In this document: piece by piece, positions 42,971-52,227 of the stretch | Layout: each line of letters begins with the position of its first letter | Position numbering within the stretch: position 1 is the stretch's first letter | NCBI RefSeq assembly: GCF_001665625.1 | Contig: NZ_LZSY01000121.1 | Coordinates: 1 to 61,410 of the forward strand | DNA: 61,410 nucleotides | Source: Mycolicibacterium peregrinum | Lineage (GTDB): Bacteria; Actinomycetota; Actinomycetes; Mycobacteriales; Mycobacteriaceae | Direction of reading: 5' to 3' | Notes under the pieces: generated by a model | The model's input: only the letters and a program-made list of their open reading frames with translations | Database searches by the model: none | Told to the model about the DNA's origin: nothing | Made by a program: the position numbers and the translations under genes

Positions 42971-42990
42971 AATGGGGAGCAATCCCCACA
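42971..42990. promoter_or_regulatory. TetR operator copy 3 (oxidoreductase side)
   Basis: AATGGGGAGCAATCCCCACA; the inverted repeat GGGGA-GCAA-TCCCC is at 42974-42987. It is 38 bases from copy 2 and just before the AGGAG of the 43005 gene. Confidence 0.8.
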
Positions 42991-43004
42991 TCTTAGGAGT
43001 CGTC

Positions 43005-43979
43005 GTGAAAGCAGTGGTGGTCACCGAGTACGGCGGCCCGGAAGTTCTTCAGCAGGTGGATGTCGACGAGCCCGACCCCGGCCGCGGCCAGCTCCGCATC
43101 CGGGTTCGCGCGGCCACGGTCAATCCCGCCGACGTGCTGCTGCGCGTCGGCGACATCGACGATGCGTTACGCGCGAGCACGTTGTCGCCGCCGTACCGCC
43201 CGGGAATGGAGGTCGCCGGGCTGGTCGACGAGATCGGCCCCGACACCGCGACCGACCTCGCCGTCGGCGATCGGGTCATGGCGATCATGATGCCGATCGA
43301 CGACTCCGGGGGTGCTTACGCCGAGTACGTCGTCGTCGATGCGGACCAGGTCACCGCTGCACCGGCCGGCAGCAGTCACGCCGAGGCCGCCACGCTGCCG
43401 ATGAACGGCCTCACCGCCCGCCGGGCGCTCGACGTGTTGAACCTGTCGCCTGGTCAGACACTTGCCGTCACCGGGGCGGCCGGCGCCGTCGGCGGTTACG
43501 TCGTTCAGCTGGCCAGGAACGACGGCCTCCGGGTGCTGGCCGACGCCGGGCCCTCCGACGAGCAACTCGTGTCCGATCTCGGCGCCGACGAGGTCGTTCC
43601 CCGCGGAAATGATGTGGGAGAACGAATCCGGCGACTGCACCCTGACGGTGTCGACGCGGTTGTCGACGCCGCATTGCAGGGCGACGAGGTACTGCCGGCG
43701 CTGCGCGACGGCGGTCAGATCGCCATCGTCCGTCGTCCCGGTGAGCGCGGCACCTCGGCGCTCCATCCCGAACGAGGCATCACGGTCCGCGACGTGTGGG
43801 TGCCCGACTACACCCACGCGACCGACAAGCTCGACAGCCTGCGAGTGCTGGCCGAACAAGGCAAGGTGACCCTGCGGGTGGCACAGACCTTTCCCGCAGC
43901 CGATGCCGCCGAAGCCCACCGGGCCCTCGAACAGGGCGGCGTCCGTGGCCGCCTCGTCCTCACCTTCGACGAGAACTAG
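43005..43979 (+). CDS. Quinone-oxidoreductase-like MDR protein (zinc-free)
   Basis: The product has 324 residues from GTG 43005 with TAGGAG upstream; an earlier frame start at 42972 falls in the operator and is rejected. Medium-chain dehydrogenase fold: VVVTEYGGPEVL, the early PGMEVAGLVDEIG and NADPH motif TGAAGAVGGYVVQLA. Catalytic zinc ligands are absent, as in quinone oxidoreductases. It is first gene of the TetR-controlled operon. Confidence 0.87.
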   Translation: MKAVVVTEYGGPEVLQQVDVDEPDPGRGQLRIRVRAATVNPADVLLRVGDIDDALRASTLSPPYRPGMEVAGLVDEIGPDTATDLAVGDRVMAIMMPIDDSGGAYAEYVVVDADQVTAAPAGSSHAEAATLPMNGLTARRALDVLNLSPGQTLAVTGAAGAVGGYVVQLARNDGLRVLADAGPSDEQLVSDLGADEVVPRGNDVGERIRRLHPDGVDAVVDAALQGDEVLPALRDGGQIAIVRRPGERGTSALHPERGITVRDVWVPDYTHATDKLDSLRVLAEQGKVTLRVAQTFPAADAAEAHRALEQGGVRGRLVLTFDEN

Positions 43980-43991
43980 GAGTACCCCCAG

Positions 43992-45116
43992 ATGAAACCC
44001 ATCGGAGTCGGCATCATCGGCGCCAGCCCGGGCAACGGATGGGCTGCGGCAACACATGTTCCGGCGTTGCGGGCCTTGCCGCAGTACGAGCTTCGCGCCG
44101 TCGCGACCAGCCGCCTCGAATCGGCTCGGAGCGCCGCTGCGGAATGGGATGTCGATGCCTCTCACGATCCGCGGCAGCTGATCGCCCACCCCGGTGTCGA
44201 TCTCGTCGTCGTCGCCGTGAAAGTACCCGACCATCACGACCTCGTGGCACAGGCACTCGCCGCCGGGAAGATGGTCTTCAGCGAGTGGCCGCTCGGCGTC
44301 GATCTCGCACAGGCCGAGGACCTCTCGTCGAAGGCGGATGCCGCCGGCGTTGCGACCGTGATCGGCCTGCAGGCTCGGTTCGACCCCGTGATCGCGCATC
44401 TCCGGAAGCTGGTTCGGCAGGGCTACGTCGGCAGGGTGCTGGCGACGAATCTCGTTGGCTCAGGCCAGGCCTGGGGTCCGACGACCGATCCGGCGCACGT
44501 CTATGCCTACGACCGCCGCAACGGTGTCACACCACTGTCGGTATCGGGCGGTCATGCCCTCGACGCGCTGACCTTCGTTCTCGGCGACGTCGACTCGGTC
44601 ACCGCAACTCTGGGTATGGGTCACCGGGAGATCACCGTGCTGGGCGGCGCGCCCATCCGATCCACCACGCCCGACCAGGTCGCGGTGACCGGCGCGCTGG
44701 ACAACGGAGCTGTGGCCTCCCTCTTTTATCGAGGCGGTCTGTCTCGGGCGGGCGACCTCCGGTGGGAGATCAACGGAACCGACGGCGATCTGCTGGTCAC
44801 CAGCCCTGCCCCCAATGGCAACGTGCAGGCGACGGAGCTCGTGCTCGCCGGCGGGCACGGGTCAGACGCCCACATCGAAACGATGATCGTGCCGGACGAC
44901 GTGTCGGACACCGGACTGCATGGCCCCGCCCGCAATGTGGCGGCGCTCTACACCGCCTTCGCTCGCGATCTCGCCGAAGGCACCACCGGTGCCCCGTCAT
45001 TCGGTGACGCGGTGCGGCTGCACCGGCTGATCGACCGAATCAACCGCGGCGCGTCCACCGCCGGGGCCAAGATGACAGCTGATTCCGAGGAGACCACATG
45101 CGCGCTGCAGTCCTGA
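43992..45116 (+). CDS. Gfo/Idh/MocA-family oxidoreductase
   Basis: The product has 374 residues. N-terminal Rossmann fold (VGIIGASPGNGWAAATHVPAL), the EKP-like position reads SEWPLG, and the C-terminal Gfo/Idh beta-sheet domain follows. The Lys of the EKP motif is not present in the expected place, as in Gal80-like members that bind but may not reduce sugars. It follows the 43005 gene by 12 bases and overlaps the next by 19 bases, so it is in the same operon. Confidence 0.82.
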   Translation: MKPIGVGIIGASPGNGWAAATHVPALRALPQYELRAVATSRLESARSAAAEWDVDASHDPRQLIAHPGVDLVVVAVKVPDHHDLVAQALAAGKMVFSEWPLGVDLAQAEDLSSKADAAGVATVIGLQARFDPVIAHLRKLVRQGYVGRVLATNLVGSGQAWGPTTDPAHVYAYDRRNGVTPLSVSGGHALDALTFVLGDVDSVTATLGMGHREITVLGGAPIRSTTPDQVAVTGALDNGAVASLFYRGGLSRAGDLRWEINGTDGDLLVTSPAPNGNVQATELVLAGGHGSDAHIETMIVPDDVSDTGLHGPARNVAALYTAFARDLAEGTTGAPSFGDAVRLHRLIDRINRGASTAGAKMTADSEETTCALQS

Positions 45117-46084
45117 CCGCTTACGGCACACCGCTACAGATCCGCGAGGTCCCCCTTCCGATTCCCGGCCCCCGCGAAGTTCTGGTTCGCATCATGGCAA
45201 GCGGTGTGAACCCGCTCGACATCAAGATCCGCCGAGGCGAGGCCGCTCACGCAAAGATGACACCGCCGGCAATTCTCGGCATCGACATGGCCGGGGTGGT
45301 GGAGGCGGTTGGGGCACAGGTCGACCAATTCCGTGTCGGGGACGAAGTTTTCGGCATGACCGGCGGGGTCGGTGGCGTGGCCGGCTCGCTGGCCGAACTG
45401 GCTGCGGTCGACACCCGGCTGATCGCTCACAAACCCAAGGCGCTGTCCATGAACCAGGCCGCGGCCCTACCGTTGGGCTTCATCACCTCCTGGGAAGGTT
45501 TGGTCGATCGCGCCGGCGTTGCGGCCGGCCAGCAGGTGCTCATCCATGGTGGCGCGGGCGGGGTCGGGTTCCTCGCGGTGCAAATCGCCCTGTCCCGCGG
45601 CGCGCAGGTCTTCGCCACCGGAGGTGCATCGAGCCAGGAGGCGATCCGCAAGGTTGGTGCGACACCCATCGACTACACGACGCGCACCGTCGACGATTAC
45701 GTCGATGAGTACACCGGCGGCGAGGGCTTCGACATCATCGTCGACAACGTCGGCGGAGACACCCTCGACGCCTCGTTCGCTGCAGTCAAGCGCTACACCG
45801 GCCACGTCGTCAGCGCCCTGGGATGGGGCACACACAGCTTGGCACCGCTGTCCTTTCGCGGGGCCACCTACTCGGGCGTATTCACCTTGATGCCGCTGCT
45901 GACCGGTCGCGGCCGGGAACACCACGGCCACATCGTGTCCCAAGCCGCCGCACTGGCCGACAGTGGCCGGCTGATCCCCCGGATGAACTCGACGACTTTC
46001 ACCCTCGACAAGGTCAACGATGCCCACGCCGCCGTCGAGAACGGATCCGCCACAGGAAAAGTGGTCGTGCAGCCCAACGTGTAG
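45098..46084 (+). CDS. NADP-dependent quinone-oxidoreductase-like protein
   Basis: The product has 328 residues. MDR fold with SGVNPLDIKIRRGEA, ILGIDMAGVVEAVG and the NADP motif HGGAGGVGFLAVQIA. No structural zinc loop. It differs from the 43005 protein (only distant similarity). It starts inside the preceding Gfo/Idh gene. Typical substrates are quinones and alpha,beta-unsaturated carbonyls. Confidence 0.87.
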   Translation: MRAAVLTAYGTPLQIREVPLPIPGPREVLVRIMASGVNPLDIKIRRGEAAHAKMTPPAILGIDMAGVVEAVGAQVDQFRVGDEVFGMTGGVGGVAGSLAELAAVDTRLIAHKPKALSMNQAAALPLGFITSWEGLVDRAGVAAGQQVLIHGGAGGVGFLAVQIALSRGAQVFATGGASSQEAIRKVGATPIDYTTRTVDDYVDEYTGGEGFDIIVDNVGGDTLDASFAAVKRYTGHVVSALGWGTHSLAPLSFRGATYSGVFTLMPLLTGRGREHHGHIVSQAAALADSGRLIPRMNSTTFTLDKVNDAHAAVENGSATGKVVVQPNV

Positions 46085-46156
46085 CCGGCCGATGACAGAA
46101 TCATCGACCAGACCAGGTCCCCCACCCGCACGTCGCCAAGAAGCGAGGCACCTCTG

Positions 46157-46813
46157 ATGCATTGGAACCCGAGCGATACCGCCGTGGTGTTCATCGATCC
46201 GCAGAACGACGTCCTGAGCCCCACCGGGATCAACTGGGCGGCGACCGGCGCCAGCGTCACGGAGAACGACACCGTTGCGCACATGCTCGCGATCTTCAAG
46301 GCCGCGCAGGCCGCCTCGTTCGGGATGTTCATCTCGCCGCATTACTTCTATCCCACTGACCACCACTGGAAGTTCAACGGCGCACTGGAGGCCGACGAAC
46401 TTCGCACCGGCACCTTCGACCGGCCGGGTCCGTTGAATCTGGACGGCTTCTCGGGCTCGGGAGCGGACTGGCTCGAGGAGTTCAAGCCGTACATCAACCA
46501 CCCGGACACAGTGGTGGTCAGCCCGCACAAGGTATTCGGGTCACAAACCAACGACCTTGTTCTGCAATTGCGCAAACGGCGGATCAACAGAGTCCTACTC
46601 GGCGGGATGCTCGCGAACATGTGCGTGGAATCGCACCTGCGTGATCTCCTCGAGCAGGGCTTCGAAGTGTACGTCGTCCGCGATGCCATCGCAGGTCCGC
46701 GTCACCCCGAGTGGGGTGACGGGTATCAGGCCGCTCTGGTCAACTACGCCTTCCTCGCCCACGGGGTGGTCTGGACCGAAGACGTGGTATCCGCAATGCA
46801 GTCCGCGTCTTAA
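46157..46813 (+). CDS. Isochorismatase-family cysteine hydrolase
   Basis: The product has 218 residues. The N-terminal TAVVFIDPQNDVLSPTG Asp, a Lys in VVVSPHKVFGS and the Cys in LGGMLANMCVESHLRDLLE form the catalytic triad of isochorismatase-like hydrolases (nicotinamidase, ureidoacrylate or N-carbamoyl amidases). It lies 72 bases after the quinone reductase and probably is in the same transcript. The natural substrate is unclear. Confidence 0.87.
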   Translation: MHWNPSDTAVVFIDPQNDVLSPTGINWAATGASVTENDTVAHMLAIFKAAQAASFGMFISPHYFYPTDHHWKFNGALEADELRTGTFDRPGPLNLDGFSGSGADWLEEFKPYINHPDTVVVSPHKVFGSQTNDLVLQLRKRRINRVLLGGMLANMCVESHLRDLLEQGFEVYVVRDAIAGPRHPEWGDGYQAALVNYAFLAHGVVWTEDVVSAMQSAS

Positions 46814-46836
46814 TCGTTGTACGACAAGGTGATTCA

Positions 46837-47766
46837 GTGACACTCCTGTCAACCCCATTCGGGTTCACCTCCACCGCTGACGACATCCTCTCCGATGTCG
46901 ACCTCCGTGGGCGACGCGCCGTGGTCACCGGTGCCGGTTCCGGCATCGGGCTGGAGACCGCACGCGCACTGGCCTCCGCAGGCGCGGCCGTCGTGTTGGG
47001 TGTTCGCCGGCTCGACGCCGGCCGCCGGGCAGCGGCCGAGATCACCGCTTCCACTGGAAACGACGCTGTCACACCGGCACTGCTCGATGTCGCCGACCTC
47101 GAGTGCGTGCGAGACTTCGCGGCCCGATTCAGCGGCGAGCCGGTGCACATGTTGGTCAACAACGCCGGCATCATGGCGCTACCCGAATTGGCGCGCACCA
47201 AGGAGGGCCGGGAAATGCAGTTCGCCACCAACTACCTCGGCCACTTCGCCCTCACCATCGGGCTCTACCCCGCACTCAAAGCCGCCGGTGGTGCCCGGGT
47301 GGTCTCGGTCAGTTCCAGCGGACACCTGTTGTCGCCGGTGGTGTTCGACGATCTCGATTACCGCTTCCGACCCTATGACCCGTGGACGGCGTACGGACAG
47401 TCCAAGACAGCCGACGTGCTCCTCACCGTGGCGTTGACCCAGCGCTGGCAGCACGAGTTGATCGTCGGCAATGCGCTCAATCCTGGCGCGATCGCCACCG
47501 GTCTTCAGAAACACACCGGCGGTTTGCAAACGCCGGTGGATCGCCGCAAGACCATCGAGCAGGGAGCTGCGACATCCGTGTTACTGGCGGCGTCACCGCT
47601 GCTGGACGGAATCGGAGGTCGCTACTTCGAGGACTGCAACGAATCACCGATCGTTACGCAGCGCCCGAACGATTTCAGCGGTGGTGTCGCCCCGTATGCT
47701 CTCGATCCTGACAATGCCACGCGACTCTGGGACATCGGCCTTGCGCTCACCGGACTCACCGCGTAA
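46837..47766 (+). CDS. SDR-family oxidoreductase
   Basis: The product has 309 residues from GTG 46837. The NAD(P) motif VVTGAGSGIGLETARALA, NNAG, and catalytic Ser/Tyr/Lys (SVSSSGH, YGQSK) are intact. It resembles retinol/light-dependent-protochlorophyllide-type SDRs common in mycobacteria. It is the last gene of the TetR-controlled run and ends 43 bases before the xerD stop region. Confidence 0.88.
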   Translation: MTLLSTPFGFTSTADDILSDVDLRGRRAVVTGAGSGIGLETARALASAGAAVVLGVRRLDAGRRAAAEITASTGNDAVTPALLDVADLECVRDFAARFSGEPVHMLVNNAGIMALPELARTKEGREMQFATNYLGHFALTIGLYPALKAAGGARVVSVSSSGHLLSPVVFDDLDYRFRPYDPWTAYGQSKTADVLLTVALTQRWQHELIVGNALNPGAIATGLQKHTGGLQTPVDRRKTIEQGAATSVLLAASPLLDGIGGRYFEDCNESPIVTQRPNDFSGGVAPYALDPDNATRLWDIGLALTGLTA

Positions 47767-47809
47767 CCCTGATCGGCAATTCCATCGGAGGGCGGCGAAC
47801 GGTTCACCG

Positions 47810-48766
47810 CTAGCGTGCCCGCGGGTGCGCTCCCGCCCAGACCTCGCGCAGCGTATGCACCGTCACCATCGTGTAGATCTGCGTGGTGGTCACCGAGGCG
47901 TGGCCCAGCAGTTCCTGGACCACGCGTACGTCGGCGCCGCCGTCGAGCAGGTGCGTCGCGAACGAGTGCCGCAGGGTGTGCGGTGAGACCGCCGACGCGA
48001 TGCCGGCGCGCGCCGCGGCATCCTGCAACACCTGCCAGGCACTCTGACGGGACAGCCGGCCTCCTCGTGCGTTGAGGAAGATTCCGGGGGTGCCCCGGCC
48101 CCGACGGGCCAGGTCCGGACGCCCCCGCACCAGGTACGCGTCGAGCGCGGTGACAGCCGGGCGTCCGATCGGCACGAGCCGCTGCTTACCGCCCTTGCCG
48201 CGCAACAGCACCGAACGCGCGTGCGTGTCGATGTCGTCGATGTCGAGTCCGACGGCCTCGGAGATCCGGGCGCCGGTGGAGTACAGCAGTTCCAGCAGTG
48301 CCCGGTTTCGCAGTGTCAGCGGCCCGTCGGCCTCGCTCTCGCCGCCGGCGGCCTCGAGCAGCGCGAGTACCTCGTCGAGGCCGAGGCTCTTGGGCAGCCG
48401 ACGACTCGGCGTGGGCGGTTTGACCCCGCGGGCGACATCGAGTGCGGTGATGCCTTCGGCCGTGGCGAACCGGTGCAGTCCGCGAACCGCGACCACTGCC
48501 CGCGCAGCCGAAACCGCCGACAGCGCGGTCACTCCCGATTCCGGATCTCCCCGACGCAGCGCGATCAGGAAGTCGCTGACGTCGGCCTCGGCCACGTCCG
48601 CAAGATCCGCGATTCCCCGCTGGGTCAGGTGTTCGGCATAGCGACGCAGGTCGCGCCGGTAGGAGCTCAAGGTGTTGGCCGCCACGCCCCGCTCGATCGT
48701 CAGGTGATCGAGGTAGCCCTGCAGCTGGTCGTCGAGGGCCGATCGGAGGGGCGACGGTGTGGTCAT
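47810..48766 (-). CDS. xerD: Tyrosine recombinase XerD
   Basis: The product has 318 residues from ATG 48766. SAM-like N-terminal domain, then the catalytic Arg (STGARISEAVGLD), HTLRHSFATHLL (His-x-x-Arg), and GHASVTTTQIYTM with the nucleophilic Tyr. It resolves chromosome dimers at dif with XerC. The start overlaps the nudix stop by 4 bases; the order pyrG-nudix-xerD is as in M. tuberculosis Rv1699-Rv1701. Confidence 0.95.
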   Translation of the reverse strand: MTTPSPLRSALDDQLQGYLDHLTIERGVAANTLSSYRRDLRRYAEHLTQRGIADLADVAEADVSDFLIALRRGDPESGVTALSAVSAARAVVAVRGLHRFATAEGITALDVARGVKPPTPSRRLPKSLGLDEVLALLEAAGGESEADGPLTLRNRALLELLYSTGARISEAVGLDIDDIDTHARSVLLRGKGGKQRLVPIGRPAVTALDAYLVRGRPDLARRGRGTPGIFLNARGGRLSRQSAWQVLQDAAARAGIASAVSPHTLRHSFATHLLDGGADVRVVQELLGHASVTTTQIYTMVTVHTLREVWAGAHPRAR

Positions 48767-49383
48767 AACAGACCTTTGCGCCGCCTGAACGCTGTCGGCC
48801 GGTCGGTCCACACCGCGTCGACCAGCCGTAACGCCTCCGCGTCGGGCATCGCGTGTGCGGCCAGGATGCCTGCCACCGCGATGCCGTTCACGATGTCGCC
48901 GGAGAACACCCGCCGCACGGCTTCTGCCAGAGGCACCCGCTCCACCACCATGTCGGCTTCCTCGTGTTCGGCCTCGGGACGCGCGACGTCGGTCAATCCG
49001 GTGGCCAGATAGATCCGCACACTCTCGTCGGAGAACCCCGGCGTCGAATCGAGATCCACCAGCACCCGCCAGTGCGCGGCGGCCAGCCCGACCTCTTCTT
49101 CGAGTTCGCGCGCGGCGGTCACCTCGGGAGGCTCCCCACCGAGGTCGAGGAGGCCGGCGGGTAGTTCCCAGAGCCGGCGTCCCAGCGGGTGACGGTACTG
49201 GTACACCAGTACCACGTTGCCGTCCTCGTCCATGGCCACGACCGCGACCGCACCGTAGTGCTCGACGACCTCACGCCGGGCCGACCCGCCGCCGGGCATG
49301 CTGACCTCGTCCGCGCGCAGCGCGAAAATGTTTCCGACGTAGACGGTTTCGCTGGCCAGCGTCTCGAAGTCGTGTTCAGCCAA
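48763..49383 (-). CDS. Nudix hydrolase (ADP-ribose pyrophosphatase type)
   Basis: The product has 206 residues. The Nudix box begins GGEPPEVTAARELEEEVGL. TTG 49383 is the chosen start: the protein then begins LAEHDFETLASETVYVG, which matches my recollection of the Rv1700 N-terminus MAEHDFET, and the frame upstream is implausible. The start overlaps the pyrG stop by 8 bases, so the two are coupled. Rv1700 is known as an ADP-ribose/8-oxo-dGDP-related Nudix enzyme. Confidence 0.9.
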   Translation of the reverse strand: MAEHDFETLASETVYVGNIFALRADEVSMPGGGSARREVVEHYGAVAVVAMDEDGNVVLVYQYRHPLGRRLWELPAGLLDLGGEPPEVTAARELEEEVGLAAAHWRVLVDLDSTPGFSDESVRIYLATGLTDVARPEAEHEEADMVVERVPLAEAVRRVFSGDIVNGIAVAGILAAHAMPDAEALRLVDAVWTDRPTAFRRRKGLL

Positions 49384-51136
49384 GAGAAGCGGCTTCGTCC
49401 ACCGGACTCGCGCCGTCCTCGACGTCCTCGGCGAAATGTTCGGGAAGGTCCATCCCGGGCAACCGCTCCGCCGCCTTGTAATCCAGCGCCGCGCCGATGA
49501 ATGCCGCGAACAGCGGGTGTGGCCGCGTCGGCCGGCTCTTGAGCTCGGGGTGGGCCTGCGTCCCGACCAGGAACGGATGGATCTTCGAGTCGTATTCCAC
49601 GAACTCCACCAGGTGCCCGTCGGGCGAGGTGCCGCTGAACCGCAGCCCGCTCTCGGAGATGCGGTCCCGGTAGGCGTTGTTGACCTCGTAGCGGTGCCGA
49701 TGCCGTTCTGATACCTCAGTGGCCTGATAAGCCTGCGCCACAATTGATCCCGCTTCCAAAACGGCGGGATAGGCACCGAGCCGCATGGTGCCGCCCAGGT
49801 CTGCCTCGCCGGCGACGGCGTCCTCCTGATCGGCCATCGTAGAGATCACCGGGTCCGCCGTCTTCGGATCGAACTCGGCGGAGTTGGCACCGGTGATACC
49901 GACCGACCGCGCCGCCTCGATCACGATGCACTGCAGCCCCAGACACAGTCCCAGCACCGGCAGGCCCCGCTTGCGGGCGAACCCGATGGCCCCGAGCTTG
50001 CCCTCGATGCCGCGGATGCCGAAACCGCCCGGGATGAGCACCCCGTCGACATCGGACAGCGCGGACGCCGCGCCGAGGTCGGTCTCGCAGTCATCGGAGG
50101 CCACCCACCGGATCTCCACCTTGGCGCGGTGTTTGAAGCCGCCGGCGCGCAGCGCCTCGGCCACCGACAAGTAGGCATCGGACAGGTCGATGTACTTGCC
50201 CACCAAGGCGATCCGAACCGTCTCCTGCGGCTCGTGCACCCGCCGCAGCAGGTCGTCCCACTCCGACCAGTCCACATCGCGGAACGGCAGGTTGAGCCGG
50301 CGCACCACGTACGCGTCGAGTTCCTCGCGGTGCAGCACCTTGGGAATGTCGTAGATGGACGGCGCGTCCGGAGTGGAGATCACCCCGTCGATGTCGACGT
50401 CGCACATGAGCGCGATCTTGTTCTTGAGCGGTTCGGGGACGTCACGGTCACACCGCAGGATCAGGGCATCGGGGGTGATACCGATGCTGCGCAACGCGGC
50501 CACGGAGTGCTGCGTCGGCTTGGTCTTGAGCTCGCCGGACGGGGCGAGATAGGGCACCAGCGACACGTGGAGGAAGAAGCAGTTGTCCCGGCCGACCTCA
50601 TGGCGCACCTGGCGGGCGGCCTCCAGGAACGGCAACGACTCGATATCGCCCACCGTGCCGCCGATTTCGGTGATCACCACGTCGGGGCGCTGTCCGGACG
50701 AATCGGGTTCGGCCATGGCCAGGATCCGGCTCTTGATCTCGTCGGTGATGTGGGGAATCACCTGGACGGTGTCGCCCAGGTACTCGCCGCGCCGTTCCTT
50801 GGCGATCACCGTGGAGTACACCTGACCGGTGGTCACGTTGGCCGACTGGGAAAGGTTGCGATCCAGGAACCGCTCGTAATGGCCGACGTCGAGGTCGGTC
50901 TCGGCGCCGTCCTCGGTGACGAACACCTCACCGTGTTGGAACGGGTTCATGGTGCCCGGATCGACATTCAGATAGGGGTCGAGCTTCTGCATGGTGACCT
51001 GCAACCCTCGCGCGGTCAGCAGCTGACCGAGGCTCGATGCGGTCAACCCCTTACCGAGCGATGACGCCACACCACCGGTGACGAAGAGGTGTTTGGTGGC
51101 GGTGTGCGGGTGCTTGCGTAAGGCGGGCAAAAGCAT
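49376..51136 (-). CDS. pyrG: CTP synthase
   Basis: The product has 586 residues from ATG 51136. The synthetase domain begins KHLFVTGGVASSLGKGLTAS with KLDPYLNVDPGTMNPFQHGEV; the glutaminase domain has nucleophile Cys in VLGLCLGLQC. The ATG sits directly behind GGAGG, so TTG 51130 (spacing 6) is an alternative start. It makes CTP from UTP and glutamine. The nudix gene overlaps its end. Confidence 0.96.
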   Translation of the reverse strand: MLLPALRKHPHTATKHLFVTGGVASSLGKGLTASSLGQLLTARGLQVTMQKLDPYLNVDPGTMNPFQHGEVFVTEDGAETDLDVGHYERFLDRNLSQSANVTTGQVYSTVIAKERRGEYLGDTVQVIPHITDEIKSRILAMAEPDSSGQRPDVVITEIGGTVGDIESLPFLEAARQVRHEVGRDNCFFLHVSLVPYLAPSGELKTKPTQHSVAALRSIGITPDALILRCDRDVPEPLKNKIALMCDVDIDGVISTPDAPSIYDIPKVLHREELDAYVVRRLNLPFRDVDWSEWDDLLRRVHEPQETVRIALVGKYIDLSDAYLSVAEALRAGGFKHRAKVEIRWVASDDCETDLGAASALSDVDGVLIPGGFGIRGIEGKLGAIGFARKRGLPVLGLCLGLQCIVIEAARSVGITGANSAEFDPKTADPVISTMADQEDAVAGEADLGGTMRLGAYPAVLEAGSIVAQAYQATEVSERHRHRYEVNNAYRDRISESGLRFSGTSPDGHLVEFVEYDSKIHPFLVGTQAHPELKSRPTRPHPLFAAFIGAALDYKAAERLPGMDLPEHFAEDVEDGASPVDEAASLG

Positions 51137-51271
51137 CCTCCGTGACGACTGGCAGGGAATCGAGAAACTGCTGTGGCCTGCCGACCCACGGAATCTCACC
51201 TTAACACCGACGCCGACAAGCCGTCGCTGACGCGCCGGATGCGCCTCGGCAAATCGGCGCCCGGGGCGCGC

Positions 51272-52213
51272 CTACTGCGGGACGGTCACCGACGTCGCGC
51301 CCTGCCCGGTGCCGTACCGGCCCGGCTTCCCCCCACCCGCGAGGTCGCTCAATGCGAGGACGGCCGTGATCTGACCGGCGCTGGAATCGGCGTCGTCCAC
51401 GGTGCTGACGGTGGCAGCCAGGCCGGCGTCGGACCTGGTCACAGCCACCGGACCGGTTCCAGATGCCGATCCTGAGCGGCCGGCGAGCACCGTTCCGGTG
51501 CCGTGCGGGGCCAACCCGGCAGCGAAGCGTGCCATGGTTGCGCCGCGGTTGCCGCCGTCTTCCCCCAACCCGCCTCCGGTCACGATCAGCGCGGTATTGG
51601 CCGCGCCGATGTGTGGATCGTCATAGGTCAGGAACCCGGTGTCGCGCAGCGCAGTGAGCACGGTCTGGCGCTGCATGTCATCGACGGGCGCCGCGGCCGG
51701 GTTCCGGTCGATCAGCAGTGTGATGCCCAACAGGTCGCCCGCCTGGGACCCCTGGTCCACCGCCGCGGTGCTCAACTGTTTGCCGGCCGGCACAATCGGT
51801 GAATTGACCACCGACAGCAGTTTGTCGGCCGAGTTCGCTTCGACGAACTCGCTCGTGAGTGAGATTTTCCCGGTGACCGTGCCGCCGGCGTCGCGGACGA
51901 ACCGCGACACCGCGTCGACATCACCGTCGGCGGCGTCCGGCGTCCGGAACACCACCACCGACTTGTCCTTCAACGCGTCACGCACGATTCGGGGTGCCAT
52001 CTGCGCATCGAATTCTCCTGCGGCATTGAGCTTTTCGTTCAGCGCATTCTTGCCGTCATTGAGAGCCTCGATCTGGTGCTGCAGGTCCTTCTTGTCGTCA
52101 CGAAGGCCCGACAGCACCGTGTTGGACAGCAGCCCCGAACCCAGGGCCACGCCGATTGCCAACGCCAGGAAAACTGCCGCCAGCGAAATGGCGTGTGCGC
52201 GTAGCGTGATCAC
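51272..52213 (-). CDS. mctB: Copper-resistance membrane protein MctB
   Basis: The product has 313 residues. An N-terminal membrane helix (ISLAAVFLALAIGVALGSG), a coiled-coil stretch (DDKKDLQHQIEALNDGKNAL) and a periplasmic domain match Rv1698/MctB, needed for low internal copper in mycobacteria. The Gly-rich C-terminus is as in homologues. It is 135 bases from pyrG and 14 bases behind steA, in the conserved order steA-mctB-pyrG. Confidence 0.9.
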   Translation of the reverse strand: MITLRAHAISLAAVFLALAIGVALGSGLLSNTVLSGLRDDKKDLQHQIEALNDGKNALNEKLNAAGEFDAQMAPRIVRDALKDKSVVVFRTPDAADGDVDAVSRFVRDAGGTVTGKISLTSEFVEANSADKLLSVVNSPIVPAGKQLSTAAVDQGSQAGDLLGITLLIDRNPAAAPVDDMQRQTVLTALRDTGFLTYDDPHIGAANTALIVTGGGLGEDGGNRGATMARFAAGLAPHGTGTVLAGRSGSASGTGPVAVTRSDAGLAATVSTVDDADSSAGQITAVLALSDLAGGGKPGRYGTGQGATSVTVPQ

Positions 52214-52227
52214 AACTCACCGCCCCG

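Noticed and set aside
42972..43004. Earlier GTG/ATG start of the 43005 oxidoreductase
   Set aside because: It lies within operator copy 3, and AGGAG precedes GTG 43005.
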